Positions 32,298-44,700 of a stretch of 64,000 nt of DNA are shown piece by piece. This stretch comes from Sesamum alatum (taxonomy: Eukaryota; Streptophyta; Magnoliopsida; Lamiales; Pedaliaceae): positions 16,977,264-17,041,263 of the forward strand of contig JACGWO010000005.1 of the NCBI GenBank assembly GCA_034509735.1. The letters are read 5' to 3'. The notes below the pieces were generated by a model. It was not told the origin of the DNA. It did not search any database and was given only the letters and a program-made list of their open reading frames with translations. A program made the translations under genes and the position numbers. Numbering within the stretch: the stretch's first letter is position 1; each line of letters begins with the position of its first letter.

Positions 32298-33169
32298 ATG
32301 TCTAAGAACCCACTTTCCACCATTCTTGAGACAAACAAATTCAATGGAACAAACTACAACGACTGATTACGCAATCTCAGGATAGTCCTAGATTACGAGA
32401 ACCAAGGCTACGTCATGGACGATCCTCTCCCTAGGACCTTACCGGAAGGATCCACGCCAGAAGAACGTGAGACGTTCGAGACTTGGCATAAGGATAACCG
32501 TAAGGTCCGTAGCGTCATACTTGCTTCGATGACCAATGAGATTCAGAAGCAATATGAAAGGCTAGACGATGTCCCTTCCATTATGGCTCGCCTTAAGGAT
32601 TGCTATGCAGTCCCGGACCGGCATACTAGGTATGTCGCGACCAAGGCGTTCTTTGGAACGAAAATGACAGAAGGATCCTCTGTACAAGAGCACGGGGTTA
32701 AAATGCTTACCCTGGTGGAAAAGCTCGAGGACCTAAAGGCAGGTCTCGACAATGAAACGTACATAGATGTGATCCTTCACTCACTCCCACCCTCATTTGA
32801 CCAATTTATCGTCAACTACAACATGAACGCACTTGAGAAGGGCAGTCATGAGTTGATCAATATGTTGGTGCAATACGAGGCAACGACTAAGAAGTCCACG
32901 CCTTCGGTATTGTTTGGAGGTGCTTTGACTTCTAATACGAAAGGCAAGGGTGCCGGACGTTGGAAGAAGAAGAAAGGGGAAGGGAAAGGCCGTAAAAAGC
33001 AGCTACGAACACTAAGAGTGTTCCCATTGCCAAAGAGGGGAAAGGCAAAGGAAAGGGAAAGGTTGTCTCCAAGCAACAGTCGAAGGCATATGACATATGT
33101 ATCAACTGCCGTGAGAAAGGGCATTGGAAGAGAGAGTGCCCCAAACTCTTCTCGAACCAAGGTATATAT
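32298..33169 (+). pseudogene. E2 gag
   Basis: Begins MSKNPLSTILETNKFNGTNY. A stop at 32364-32366 (TGA) replaces the Trp of E3 (TGG). The frame is then open from 32415, through the gag core, to about 32985, where a frameshift in the Lys-rich linker puts the zinc knuckle (CINCREKGHWKREC in the E3 copy) out of frame. Gag would form the particle. Confidence 0.88.
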
Positions 33170-36100
33170 GTGATTGAGGTTAATATGGTCACTAATTCTG
33201 CCTCTTGGGTATTAGATACCGGCTGTGGAGCTCACATTTGCAATGACTTGCAGGTGTTGAAAAGAAGTAGAAAACTGGGTAGCGGGGACATGATCCTGAA
33301 GCTTGGGAATGGCAAGGCCATCTCGGCAGAAGCAGTAGGATCCGCCACTCTAGTGATTAGTGATAGTATTAGCATAGATTTAGAGAAAGTTTATTTTGTA
33401 CCCAGTATGATTAAAAACATCATTTCCATTCCATTGTTGGACAATAATGGTTATGAGTTTAGAATCAATAAAAATTGCTTTTATTTGATGAAGTGTGGAA
33501 TTGCTCATCTACTTGGTACATTGCATAACGGACTCTATATCTTGCAACAAACGAATATCGTCCTCAATGCACAACACAAACGGAAATTAGATAATAACGG
33601 GAACGCACGACTGTGGCACGCTAGGCTAGGTCACATATCCCAAGATAGGATAAAAAGGTTGGTAGACTCAAAGAACCTAGAGGTTGGGGACTTGAGCAAT
33701 CTACCAACTTGTGAATCCTGTCTAAGAGGGAAAATGACCAAGAAGCCCTTTGTAGGACAAAGTAGGCTTGCCACAGGTCTGTTGGACTTGGTCCATACAG
33801 ACGTATGTGGGCCACTAAGGACGCAGGCCCAAGGTGGGTTTTCCTACTTCATAACCTTTACCGATGATCATTCACGGTATGGTTATGTTTACCTGATGAG
33901 GTACAAGTCTGAAGCTCTTGAGAGGTTTAAAGAATTCAGACTTGAAGTGGAGAACCAAACCAACTGCAAAATTAAAGTCCTTCGGTCGGACCGAGGCGGT
34001 GAGTACCTTAGTACGGAGTTCCTAGATTATCTAAAAGAACATGGTATAATATCAGAATGGACACCTCCAGGAACACCACAGTTAAATGGTGTCTCTGAAA
34101 GGAGGAATCGAACCCTGTTGGACATGGTTCGGTCCATGATGAGTTTTACTAAATTGCCCTTATCTTTTTTGGGGCTATGCACTAGAAACGGCGGCCAAAT
34201 TGTTGAATTTAGCGCCTACTAGTACATTGACCCAAACGCCATATGAGATATGGCACGGCAAGCTTGCATCCTACAACTACTTGAAAGTGTGGGGTAGCCC
34301 AGCATACATCAAGAGGTTAGTGGGAGATAAGTTAGAATCTAGGTCTAGCTTATGCAGGTTCGTTGGATACCCTAAAGAAACTGCGGGTTATTACTTTTAT
34401 GACCCCTTGGAACAAAAGGTGTTTGTTTCAAGAAATGCAGTATTCTAGGAGCAAGGCTTCCCGGAGGATATCCAACCTGATGAGCTGATCCTTGAGGAAT
34501 CAAGTGATGGAATCCAGCCATCAGAGGATGCCGCGAAACCCTCATTTAGAGGATTCAGGATTAACAGCCGAAGGGCTGACCAACCTCGAGAAGTCCAACA
34601 TGCTAGGCATGAAGGACAACCTCAGGAACAGCCAGTCCCGGTTCCTGAACCGCCGGCTCCAATACAGTCAGCGCCCACAGTCGCCACTGACGTTCCCGTT
34701 CTCCGTAGGTCCACTAGAGAGTCCAGACCTCCGGTGAGATATGGCTTTCTAGGTGCGACCGATCTTTTGGATAGCGATCCTAAGATGTATGGAGAAGCGA
34801 TGTCTGACATCGACTCCAGGAAATGGCTTGAGGCCATGAAAGCCGAAATGGACTCCATGAGCGAGAACCAAGTATGGAGTCTTGTAGATCCATCGAAAGG
34901 TGTTAAGCCAGTCGGCTGTAAGTGGGTCTACAAGCGCAAACTTGGCGTTGATGGAGAAGTCACAACCTTTAAGGCTAGGCTTGTAGCTAAGGGATACACT
35001 CAACGACCCGGGGTCGATTTTGAGGATACCTACTCGCCAGTAGCCATGGCTAAATCCATTCGGATTCTGCTCGCCATAGCAGCATGGTATGACTATGAGA
35101 TATGGCAGATAGACGTGAAAATGGCCTTCCTCAACGGTTTCGTTGAAGAAGAGATCTATATGAATCAGCCGGAGGGTTTCACGGTCACTGGAGAAGAACA
35201 GAAAGTCTGTCGTCTCCAGAAGTCCATCTATGGCCTCAAACAAGCCTCCTGAAGTTGGAACATTCGCTTTGATGAAGTAATACGGGGTTATGACTTCATC
35301 AAAAACGAATCCGACCCTTGTGTATACAAGAAGGTCAGTGGGAGCTCAATAATGTTCCTAGTGCTTTATGTGGATGACATTCTACTCATTGGTAATGACG
35401 TTAGAATGTTAGGAAACACAAAAGCATGGTTGTCAACCTAGTTTTCCATGAAGGACTTGGGTGAAGCCTCCTACATCCTAGGCATCCAGATTGTCAAGGA
35501 CAGATCTAAAAGGGTGTTAGGACTTACCCAAAACTCGTATATGGAGAAAGTCCTAAAGAGATATCGAATGGACAACTCCAAACGAGGATTCCTTCCAATG
35601 AGGCATGGGATCAAGTTGTCCAAGAAACAGTCCCCACGAACTGATGAGGAACTTGAAAGGATGAAAGTCATCCCCTATGCTTCTGCCGTAGGTAGCATCC
35701 AATATGCGGTCCACTGCACTAGGCCTGATGTTGCATACGCTTTGAGCGTAACAAGCAGATATCAGTCCTGCGCAGGAGAGGCACACTGGAATGCTGTTAA
35801 GGGCATTCTTAAGTACCTAAGGAGGACTAAGGAAATGTTCCTAGTCTATGGCAATGGAGAACTAATTCTAAAAGGTTTTAGCGACGCTAGCTTCCAGTCT
35901 GATGACGATGATGCCAAGTCTCAATCGGGGTACGTATTCAAACTCAATGGAGGAGTAGTAGCTTGGAAAAGTTCCACGCAAGCAACTATTGCTGACTCCA
36001 CCACAGAGGCTGAATACATAGCAGCTTCAGAAGCTGCTAAGGAAGCGGTTTGGATGAGAAACTACATCCAAGAGTTGGGTGTGGTGCCTAGCATCGCCGA

Positions 36101-36353
36101 GCCCGTTGTCATCTTCTGTGATAACAACGGAGCAATAGCGCAAGCAAAGGAACCGAGGTCTCATCACCATTCCAAACACATTCATAGACGCTACCATCTT
36201 CTTAGAGAAATGGTAGGAAGAGGTGACGTCCGGATGGACCGAGTCAACTCAACAGACAACACAGCAGATCCACTGACAAAGCCTATGTCGCAGAGCGCTC
36301 ATACGCAACATCTTGAGAAGATGGGGATTAGACATATGGGCGATTGGCTTTAA
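33170..36353 (+). pseudogene. E2 pol: protease, integrase, RT, RNase H
   Basis: The protease motif WVLDTGCGAH, pre-integrase (WHARLGHIS) and integrase (HTDVCGPL, SDRGGEYL, SERRNRTLLDM) form one long frame, 33170-34222. An extra T near 34170 shifts frame. RT begins about 34734 (KWVYKRKLG, KARLVAKGY, QIDVKMAFLNG, KSIYGLKQAS), with YVDD at 35367-35378. RNase H (SDASFQSDDDDAKSQSGYVF, then STTEAEYIAASEA) ends at 36353. In-frame stops at 34446 (TAG), 35250 (TGA) and 35439 (TAG) each correspond to a sense codon in E3, and two of them are CGA-to-TGA and CAG-to-TAG changes. No intact polyprotein remains. Confidence 0.9.
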
Positions 36354-36369
36354 AGGTCAAGTGGGAGAT

Positions 36370-37430
36370 TGTTAGAATAGGTGACCATGTAAGCCAATTT
36401 TGGCAGGGATATGTAACCTATGTCTAGACAATTTCAGGTGTTTGATAAAAACATTTATGAATAAAGAAGTGAAAATTCATATGGCAATACTTTGTTTTAC
36501 GTTCACTTATATCTGCATTTACATTTCTGTTCACTACGCAAACAAAGCCCACGGACTGAGAATCGATTTCGGAGACTGGGACTACGCTTGGAGGTAGGTC
36601 CACGAAATCAGTCTTACCGAATCAGTCCGGAAATCTCCAAGTCAAGGAATCCCGAAAATGGGTACCGGGATTCCCTTTGAGACTTGCACTAAGCATCTGC
36701 TGTCGTATTTCAACGGGTGACGAAGGTCATCTAAGCAGTGTTAGTGGGTCAGCATGCTAGGAAGCAGCTGACTGAGGTGACTCGCGGGAACCGTCTTACG
36801 GAGGACCTTGAGTATGGTCAGCAAGGTATGACGTGTATTCCCGGTTCCAACGGTATAGGCCAAGTCCTTTGACTTGAGGAACTGCTGAGTTTACCTGTGC
36901 ATCAGGTCTGTATCTTAGATATGGTGAGAGATTGCCAAAATACTCTTGAGTAGTCATAAGCCATGTCTAGTGCAGCTCGGGTGTACAGAGTGACAGTAGT
37001 TTCCAAGAAAGGATCTTTCTCCTGTCAAAAGGCATTGACAGTTGAGTCTCATGTATGCTCTGTGTCTTGTCCCTAGAATCTGTGGCCACAGTAACTGAAC
37101 AGAAGGGAAGGTTTCCCTTGCGGCGTTTAGTAAGGACAGACCGACACTTAGGTCCAAAATTGGTACCTGCATTTTCCGTGCCCTAGACTCTGAGTGATGA
37201 GACGAAGACAGAAGGACAAGTGTATTGTTAGAGCCTAAATGTTCATCCCCCAATATTTCACCTAGTCTCTAGTGCATGGACCGTTGCTAGATGGCCACCC
37301 ATGGTAACGGATGGATTCTAGGAATCCGACAAGTCTAGCTGAATGGTGAACCTAAAGAGTCACACACTATCCACACACACTTAGTATTTAATTTGGAATT
37401 AAATATTGGAGTAAAGGAATGATTAAATTA
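36370..37430 (+). repeat. E2 3' LTR, incomplete
   Basis: Matches the first 1061 bp of the 5' LTR, then enters the N gap. Confidence 0.93.
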
Positions 37431-37930
37431 NNNNNNNNNNNNNNNNNNNNNNNNNNNNNNNNNNNNNNNNNNNNNNNNNNNNNNNNNNNNNNNNNNNNNN
37501 NNNNNNNNNNNNNNNNNNNNNNNNNNNNNNNNNNNNNNNNNNNNNNNNNNNNNNNNNNNNNNNNNNNNNNNNNNNNNNNNNNNNNNNNNNNNNNNNNNNN
37601 NNNNNNNNNNNNNNNNNNNNNNNNNNNNNNNNNNNNNNNNNNNNNNNNNNNNNNNNNNNNNNNNNNNNNNNNNNNNNNNNNNNNNNNNNNNNNNNNNNNN
37701 NNNNNNNNNNNNNNNNNNNNNNNNNNNNNNNNNNNNNNNNNNNNNNNNNNNNNNNNNNNNNNNNNNNNNNNNNNNNNNNNNNNNNNNNNNNNNNNNNNNN
37801 NNNNNNNNNNNNNNNNNNNNNNNNNNNNNNNNNNNNNNNNNNNNNNNNNNNNNNNNNNNNNNNNNNNNNNNNNNNNNNNNNNNNNNNNNNNNNNNNNNNN
37901 NNNNNNNNNNNNNNNNNNNNNNNNNNNNNN
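37431..37930. other. Assembly gap (500 N)
   Basis: Exactly 500 undetermined bases, a size often used as a placeholder. It hides the end of E2, the 3' end of E4 and their junction. Confidence 0.99.
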
Positions 37931-39990
37931 AACATCTAAGCTTCCTCATTACTCAATGGTGACTAAGTTTTGGACAGCTTGACCCTATTCATGGAGAATT
38001 GCGTGAACAATGCTCGTGTTTCTAGTGTTTCCTAATGTCTTAATTTCATTCCAAATGAATAAGACGTTACACACTTAACACTCAGAACACTACCACACTC
38101 CCACTGACTCTAATGCTCGTTATTAACCGAGTCATACATTGTATGGGTTCGTCAAAAAGAATATTCCAATTACATGAAATCTCAAACCCAGTTTGAATTT
38201 CAAGACAGATCCTGCGGCTCCAAGCCATTGATCTAATTCTCGATGTCCAACACGCTTCTCCACATATCCTTTGGATCATGCTTCAATTGACCGATCGGAC
38301 CCAGAAAACGTGTACCCATCAGGTATCTAAGGTATTCTGGTCATCCCTAGGAGGACTGGAGATATAGTCAGTGAGAAATAACTTGATGTTTGCATTATTT
38401 TGCACTAGACCTGCACAAACCAGACACCGAGTCTAGTTTGTCTTCCTACTAGTCCCTTGACGTATGTAGGACCATCCCACATACTCAAGAACTTTGTAGG
38501 ATACAGGCTTTCCAAACCATATCCAATATGGTAACTAGATCATTACTTTAAGAAAGTGCATGTTTCTCAACCTAACAACTTTCAAGTCCATATCTACATG
38601 GGCTAAGGTAACTTCAGTGAAATACCGAGCGCAACAAGTCTAACAGGGTTCGTTTTCTCCCTTATCAGAGACCATTCGACCATGGCCGCTTTAAGATCTT
38701 CACTGATTGAGAATTTCATTCTCATTTGGATATTCGAGAACTCCCACTGAATACACGTCCCCTCGATCTAATCGAAAGGTAACTAAATTGATTAACCACT
38801 CCAAGTCTAATATCCCAAACCTACCAAAGGTTCTTAGACTTGTGAATCCTCTTTTAGACTTGTGTATTTAGTAACCTTATGGATATCCCTTTTGGATCCA
38901 ATCCAATAGGCTATTGGCGCTCACACTAAAATACACACTCTCGCGATCTAATCGAAAGGTGACCAGTTTTGTTCACCACTCCAAGTCTAATTCCCCGAAC
39001 CTACCAAAGGTTCTTAGACTTGTGAACCTTCTTCTAGTCTTGTGTATTCAGTAATCTATAGAAGTCTTTTTGGATCCAATCCAATAGACTATCGACAAGC
39101 TCACTTCGTCTAACAAAATGGCTCTTTAGTGTTTTCCTTCTCAGAGAAGATTTGCAAGCTAGCAAATCCAAATCATCTATTGCTAGACTCTTTGGATCTT
39201 CCAACTTCCTCAACCTCAACTAAAGGAAACTGCCCTAGTCATGGATGCCAAATCCGTAAGTTCATCTTGATTGTATCCATTTTTAGTTATTTGTTTTGAG
39301 TACTCATAATCTAATTATGGGAGAGTATCGAGTGTTTATGCAGCAAACCTAACAGACAAGAATCGCCATTCTTTGTCAAATAAAAGTAATTTTATCGATC
39401 AAATTATTGTATCCAAAATTGTCCAACAATAAATGGAACATATTTTGATCATGCTAGGTTACATAATTCCCACAGACACAATCTTAACATGATAACTACT
39501 AAGCCTAACTAGTCCTTAGTTTTTGCAGCAACAGATTTGTCATTGCTAGACCTTAGGATCGTCTGTCTTAGCTTTGTATTCCTTATCATCACCTGTGAAC
39601 CATTCACAGGTTATGAACGACTGGTATCCAATACCAAAGAACAGAACAATGATCATGTTGATACTCAATTCAAATGTCACCTTCATTGGAGAGGGGCTTT
39701 AGGAAACTACCTCTTCCAATGTCCCTTTTCTCGCAGTTGATGCAAACATCATTCGGAACCTCTGACTGTCGAGCCCTTTTCCTCTTTCCTTTACCCCCAG
39801 CCCAGCGGTGCAACAGGAGCACTCAAAGTGCTGGCAGCGGCTGATATTGCCTGAGCCTTCTTCCTCTTCCTGCGTCCGGCACCCTTCCCTTTCGCTTTAG
39901 AGGTCGAACCCTCCTCACTAGTACCGTCGGAGTAGATTTTTTCAATCATTGCCTTGTACTAAACCAATATTTTTATCAACTCATGAAGGT
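37931..39990 (-). pseudogene. E4 pol remnants
   Basis: Integrase remnant at 39034-39219 (SKSLAIDDLDL matching the pre-integrase of E1), with about 180 bp of integrase-region DNA duplicated in tandem at 38765-38915 and 38945-39095. RT remnants at 38095-38280 run from the EAMK-type block directly to the NWNI block, so the RT core is deleted, as in E1 and E5. Frames are broken throughout, and the end lies in the gap. Confidence 0.7.
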
Positions 39991-39995
39991 CTTTC

Positions 39996-40536
39996 TCAAG
40001 TCCACTCATGTTGTAGTTGACTATAAATGGGGTCGAGTGAGGGGAGAAGAGATTGAAGGATCGCGTCGATGTAAATCTCTTTTTCGAGATCAGCTTGGAG
40101 GTCTTTAAGCTTTTCCACAAAGGATAGGATCATCACTCCATACTCTTGTACTGACGATCCTTCTATCGTCTTCGCTCCGAATAATGCCTTCGTTGCAACA
40201 TATCTAACATGCCGGTTTGGGACCGCATAAGCTTGTTGCAATCGAAACATCATCGAGCCAACATCCTCCAGCCTATCAAACTGGTTTTGGATCTCATTAT
40301 CCATGGATGACAGTATGATGCTGAGGACCTTCCAGTTGTCATCAAGCCTCTTCTTGAACGTCAAACGTTCTTTGGGCGATGGCCCTTCCGGCAAGGTCTG
40401 AGGAAAAACCTTTTCCAAAATATAAGTCTAGTTCTTTGAAATCTAAGACCATCTTAAGATTTCATAGCCAGGCGTGGTAATACATTCCATTAGACTTATT
40501 AGTCTCAAGTATAAGGGTTAGTGGGTTCTTAGACAT
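39996..40536 (-). pseudogene. E4 gag
   Basis: Start codon complementary to 40534-40536, with the MSKNPL-type opening. It is then frameshifted into a 140-codon piece (39996-40418) with the LPEG...PKERLTF block, the IILSSMDNEIQNQFDRLEDV block and the SFVEKLKDLQADLEKE block of copia gag. It is truncated before the knuckle, which appears degraded near 39730-39760. Confidence 0.8.
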
Positions 40537-41254
40537 CAACAGTTGAACAGAAAAACATTCAGTAGATTATAACAATATTATGTTCAAGTTAAGACTTGAT
40601 CCTTTAGTCATTAACCCTCCCACTATTTCTACGAAAGCCCATCACTCTCAAATGGGCTTTCGAGAAACCATTTCCTAGTGGGCTTGAGATCCACAAGCGC
40701 AATCCTCCATGCCCCGCTTTTCGATTCACATGGAAAAAGCCTCATGGGAGGAATCTAATACCATTCTCAATCGATGAGATTCCCAAGATATTCTGCCTCA
40801 CCTCTGCACATGATCCCGAGGACTCCAAGCGAATCATGCTGCTCGATGTTAGGCCCAACCCATCAATCAAATCATACCTCAACTGTCACCCCCAACGACT
40901 CGTGAGACAGGGAAACAGTGAGCATACTCTTTGTTCACAACAACGGTGCAGCTTTCCTCTATTCCAAATGTGCCACGACTCGTGAGACCACACTTGGGTA
41001 GCGGTAGCTTTCTCACGACATTGCTATGGATGGAAGGCTTGGACAGATCAAAACCATTTTGATCCAAGTCCATCATGAGCCTAATATTTCAACTTTGTCC
41101 AACCAAGTGAGAGTTCGAAATTATTGACCGAGCCCTCATCACATTAATATTTTGCACGCATAGATATCCAATAATATAAAGCATTTAAATGAATGCATCG
41201 CATGCAAATAAATCTAGCATACCCCTGTTGGATGATCACGGGCCCAACCTATGC

Positions 41255-41278
41255 GACCCACTGAGCCCGCAGTGAGTC
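41255..41278 (-). other. Conserved leader stem-loop, E4 copy
   Basis: On the minus strand: GACTCACTG-CGGGCT-CAGTGGGTC, identical to E1. Confidence 0.6.
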
Positions 41279-41572
41279 TAAGGTCTGTCTAGCGTGTTCC
41301 TACACTATTACAACAAATTAACCCAATGTCAAACCAATGGGCCTTGTACTCTATTTGTTTCACCTTGATGTCTCCCCTTGGACCTCCGTCCAACGTGGCC
41401 CTCATTTTTCTCCGTGGGCTTGCCTCATTATACATAAAATGTAAAACTTCACCAAAAAAATAACTAACTAACTCTCATTACAAGAGAAATGGAACACATG
41501 GAAAATTAAAGGAAAAAGAAAGACAAGCCTTAACATCATGAGGCGAAAGTGGGAGATAATAGTCCCAAAACA

Positions 41573-41577
41573 AGAGG
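41573..41577. repeat. Target-site duplication of E3, left copy (AGAGG)
   Basis: AGAGG here and at 49181-49185. Joining the two sides restores the E1-type leader across the site (ACAAGAGG to AGAGGCACGCAGGCCCC). Confidence 0.9.
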
Positions 41578-41811
41578 TGAAAGAAAATTCAGTGGTATCA
41601 GAGCCCGGTTCGGTGTATAGGCCTAGGGTTTATGTGCGTTATAAGCATGAAACGTGAAATTGGCATGTTTTTATTAAATCTTGATTGTTCTTGATTTTAA
41701 GCATGTCGATTTTAATTTTTTGATTCGTGTGAATTTATGAATGTTGGTGATTTTCTGTTTTTCTTGGGAAACGGGGTGGAAAAATTGAACTAAAAAAAAA
41801 CGAGAAAACGA

Positions 41812-42290
41812 CGCGCGGGGGCAGCGCCCAGCCAGGAAGGCTGCGCGCAGGCGCGCTCGCAGGCAGCGCTCCAGGCGCGCGCGCACGCACGCAGACAAGG
41901 GTGTCTGCGCGCGCGCGCAAGGCCCCGCGCACGCGAGTCCGCGCGCAGACGGGCCCTGGGCGGCGGCGCCAGGCGCGCGCGCACGCAGACGAAGGAGTCT
42001 GCGCGCGCGCGCCCGGTTGGCGTGCCAAGTGCGCGTCTGCGCGCGCACTGCGCACGGCACGGCCGGCAGCCAGCAGGCCAGCGCGCGCGCAAGGCAGGGA
42101 GCCTGCGCGCGCCGGCGGCCTGCCGGCATGCCGGGCCGCGCAGCGCGCTGCCGGCCAGGCCGCGCGCGCACGCAGGCAAGGGGCCTGCGTGCGGGCGCCC
42201 GGCCAGGCAGTGCCTGCGCGCGCGCAGGGGCGGCAGGCTGAGCCTGCTGCCCTGCGCGCGTGCCGGCGAGCCGCCGCCGGCGGCGGTGGC
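41812..42290 (+). other. GC-rich tandem-hairpin island in E3 leader
   Basis: Same type of island as E2, with hairpins such as GCAGAC-AAGGGT-GTCTGC (41891-41908) and GCAGAC-GAAGGA-GTCTGC (about 41985-42002). Ends in a GGCGG/GCTGCT run. Confidence 0.75.
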
Positions 42291-43038
42291 GGCAGCTGCT
42301 GCTGCTAGGGTTTCAAAACCCTAGCAGTAATTTTCTTTTATTTTTTTAATTATTTTCAGTTTTAATTTTGGATTAATTCTGAAAAAATCATTTTTTTGGT
42401 TCAATTATGCCTATTTTTCTAAAGACATTATTTTAGGAGTAAAATAAATTGGATTCGGAATCCCGGGGTTTATTTTACTTAAAATAATGAGGAAAGGTTT
42501 TCCTAAAACGAGAAAATATTATTACCAATATTTATGTTTTATTCTTTCACACGTTGTGCACATATTCATTAATTATTTTGGATATTTATGATTGGAAATC
42601 ATATGTTGGTGGTATTATGTAATTATGTGATTGGATCATGTGATTATGTGTGTTGGATGGAAATGGATGATCGCGAGCCCTAAGACCGGATGTATGGTTT
42701 ATTTTCTGTTGGGCCTGTGTGCCTCTTTTACTGCTTTCTCCTTCTCTCTTTCTAGTTGCCTTGGAATAATAAGGCATTCTACCTCCCTCCTTATGTACTC
42801 CCCCGGGTTTTCGTTGGGGTTTCTATTTTTTAATATGTAATGAGAGTAGACTAGGAGTGAGGTTTCCTTTTTTGTAATTGGTGGAGAAGAAGGAAGGACC
42901 ACATGGAGAGCCCAGACGGGAGGCCCCTTGGTGTTTTCCATGAAGTGAAGAAAGAGAAAAAAGAGACCAAGGCCCATCAGCATGATGATTGGGTTACTAT
43001 TAATGTAATAGTATAGGACCAACCCTAGATTGACCATA

Positions 43039-43062
43039 GATCCACTGCGGGCTCAGTGGATC
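43039..43062 (+). other. Conserved leader stem-loop, E3 copy
   Basis: GATCCACTG-CGGGCT-CAGTGGATC, a perfect 9-bp stem. Confidence 0.65.
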
Positions 43063-43833
43063 GCATAGGATTCGGGCTCGTGATCATCCAACAGGGGCGT
43101 GCTAGGCTTTAATTTTGCATGTGGTTATGATGATGGATGAATGGATTATTTATTTATCGTATAACTGCTATGAATGGTTTATTTACGCATTATGGATGTA
43201 TGTGTAGATATTTATTTGAGATCTCGGTCATTACTTACTCTCACATTGGTTGGACCAATGTCAAAATATTAGACCCTAGACAAAGTGGACATGAACTCTA
43301 GGAGTTTGTCCATGCCTTCCAATCCTATGGCATAGTGAGGAAGCTGCTTTAGGTCAATAGCGTAGTCTCACGAGTCGTGGCACGTTATTGTACTTAAAGG
43401 AAGCTGCATTATGTCATGAACGAAAAGCGGGCTGCTGCTACTGTCTCACGAGTCGTGGGGTACCAGTGGGTCCGTGGCTCGGTCGATTGGGTTGGGTCTA
43501 ACGCCCAATTAACATGATTCGCTTGGAGTCCTCGGGATCATGTGAAAGGGTGAGGCAATAATCTTGGGAATCTCGTGGAACGAGAATGGTATGGAATACC
43601 TCCCACAGGATCTTTTCCATGCGAATCGTAAAAGCGGGGTATGGGAAAAATCGCTGTGGATCCCAAGCCCACTTAGAAAGAATTTCCCGAAAATCACGTT
43701 TCAGAGTACCGTGTTTTCGTATAAATAGTGGGAGGATTAAATGACTAAAGTCCATGCATTTAATTATTTTATCAAACCACCGTCTTTTATTTTCTGCTGA
43801 TCGCGCGCTGTTTTCTAAAATGTAGATTTTAAA

Positions 43834-44700
43834 ATGTCTAAGAACCCACTTTCCACCATTCTTGAGACAAACAAATTCAATGGAACAAACTACAACGACT
43901 GGTTGCGAAATCTCAGGATAGTCCTAGATTACGAGAACCAAGGCTACGTCATGGACGAGCCTCTCCCTAGGACCTTACCGGAAGGATCCACGCCAGAAGA
44001 ACGTGAGACGTTCGAGACTTGGCATAAGGATAACCGGAAGGTCCGTAGCATCATACTTGCTTCGATGACCAATGAGATTCAGAAGCAGTATGAAAGGCTA
44101 GACGATGTCCCTTCATTATGGCTCGCCTAAAGGATTGCTATGCAGTCCCGGACCGGCATACTAGGTATGTCGCGACCAAGGCGTTCTTTTGGAACTAAAA
44201 TGACAGAAGGATCCTCTGTACAAGAGCACAGGGTTAAAATGCTTACCCTGGTGGAAAAGCTCGATGACCTAAAGGCAGGTCTCGATAATGAAACGTACAT
44301 AGATGTGATCCTTCAGTCACTCCCACCCTCCTTTGACCAATTTATCGTCAACTACAACATGAACGCATTTGAGAAAGGCATTCATGAGTTGATCAATATG
44401 TTGGTGCAATACGAGGCAACGACTAAGAAGTCCACGCCTTCGGTATTGTTTGGAGGTGCTTCAACTTCTAATACGAAAGGCAAGGGTGCCGGACGTTGGA
44501 AAAAGAAGAAAGGGAAGGAAAAGGCCGTCAAAGCAGCTACGAACACTAAGAGTGTTCCCATTGCCAAAGAGGGGAAAGGCAAAGGAAAGGGAAAGGTTGT
44601 CTCCAAGCAACAGTCAAAGGCATATGACATATGTATCAACTGCCGTGAAAAAGGGCATTGGAAGAGAGAGTGCCCCAAACTCTTCTCGAACCAAGGTATA
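43834..44700 (+). pseudogene. E3 gag
   Basis: Begins MSKNPLSTILETNKFNGTNY and is open to about 44112, where one C is missing relative to E2. An extra T near 44190 restores the frame, which then runs through the gag core, a Lys-rich linker and an intact CINCREKGHWKREC knuckle (about 44635-44676). Apart from these two single-base indels it is the best gag in the window. Confidence 0.88.

Larger units (their letters stand above)
28078..37430 (+). mobile_element. Ty1/copia retrotransposon E2 (type B), 3' LTR cut by assembly gap
   Basis: 5' LTR 28078-30060, primer site 30062-30073 (TGGTATCAGAAC), long leader, gag-pol 32298-36353, polypurine tract CAAGTGGGAGA before the 3' LTR at 36370, which runs into the N gap. 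It inserted into CACTA fragment 1; the left flank TTATC may be its target duplication. About 19-20 differences over the 1061 bp of comparable LTR make it older than E1. RT is complete in length, unlike the type A elements. Confidence 0.93.
37931..41577 (-). mobile_element. Ty1/copia retrotransposon E4 (type A), pol-gag-leader part
   Basis: The minus strand reads leader (41577 to 40537), gag (ATG at rc of 40534-40536), then decayed protease, integrase and RT toward the gap. It continues the leader and 5' LTR at 49181-52224; E3 splits the two parts. The leader is E1-like, with the stem-loop at 41255-41278. Confidence 0.85.

Noticed and set aside
37419..37982. Frames of about 170-187 codons across the gap
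   Set aside because: They consist of undetermined bases.
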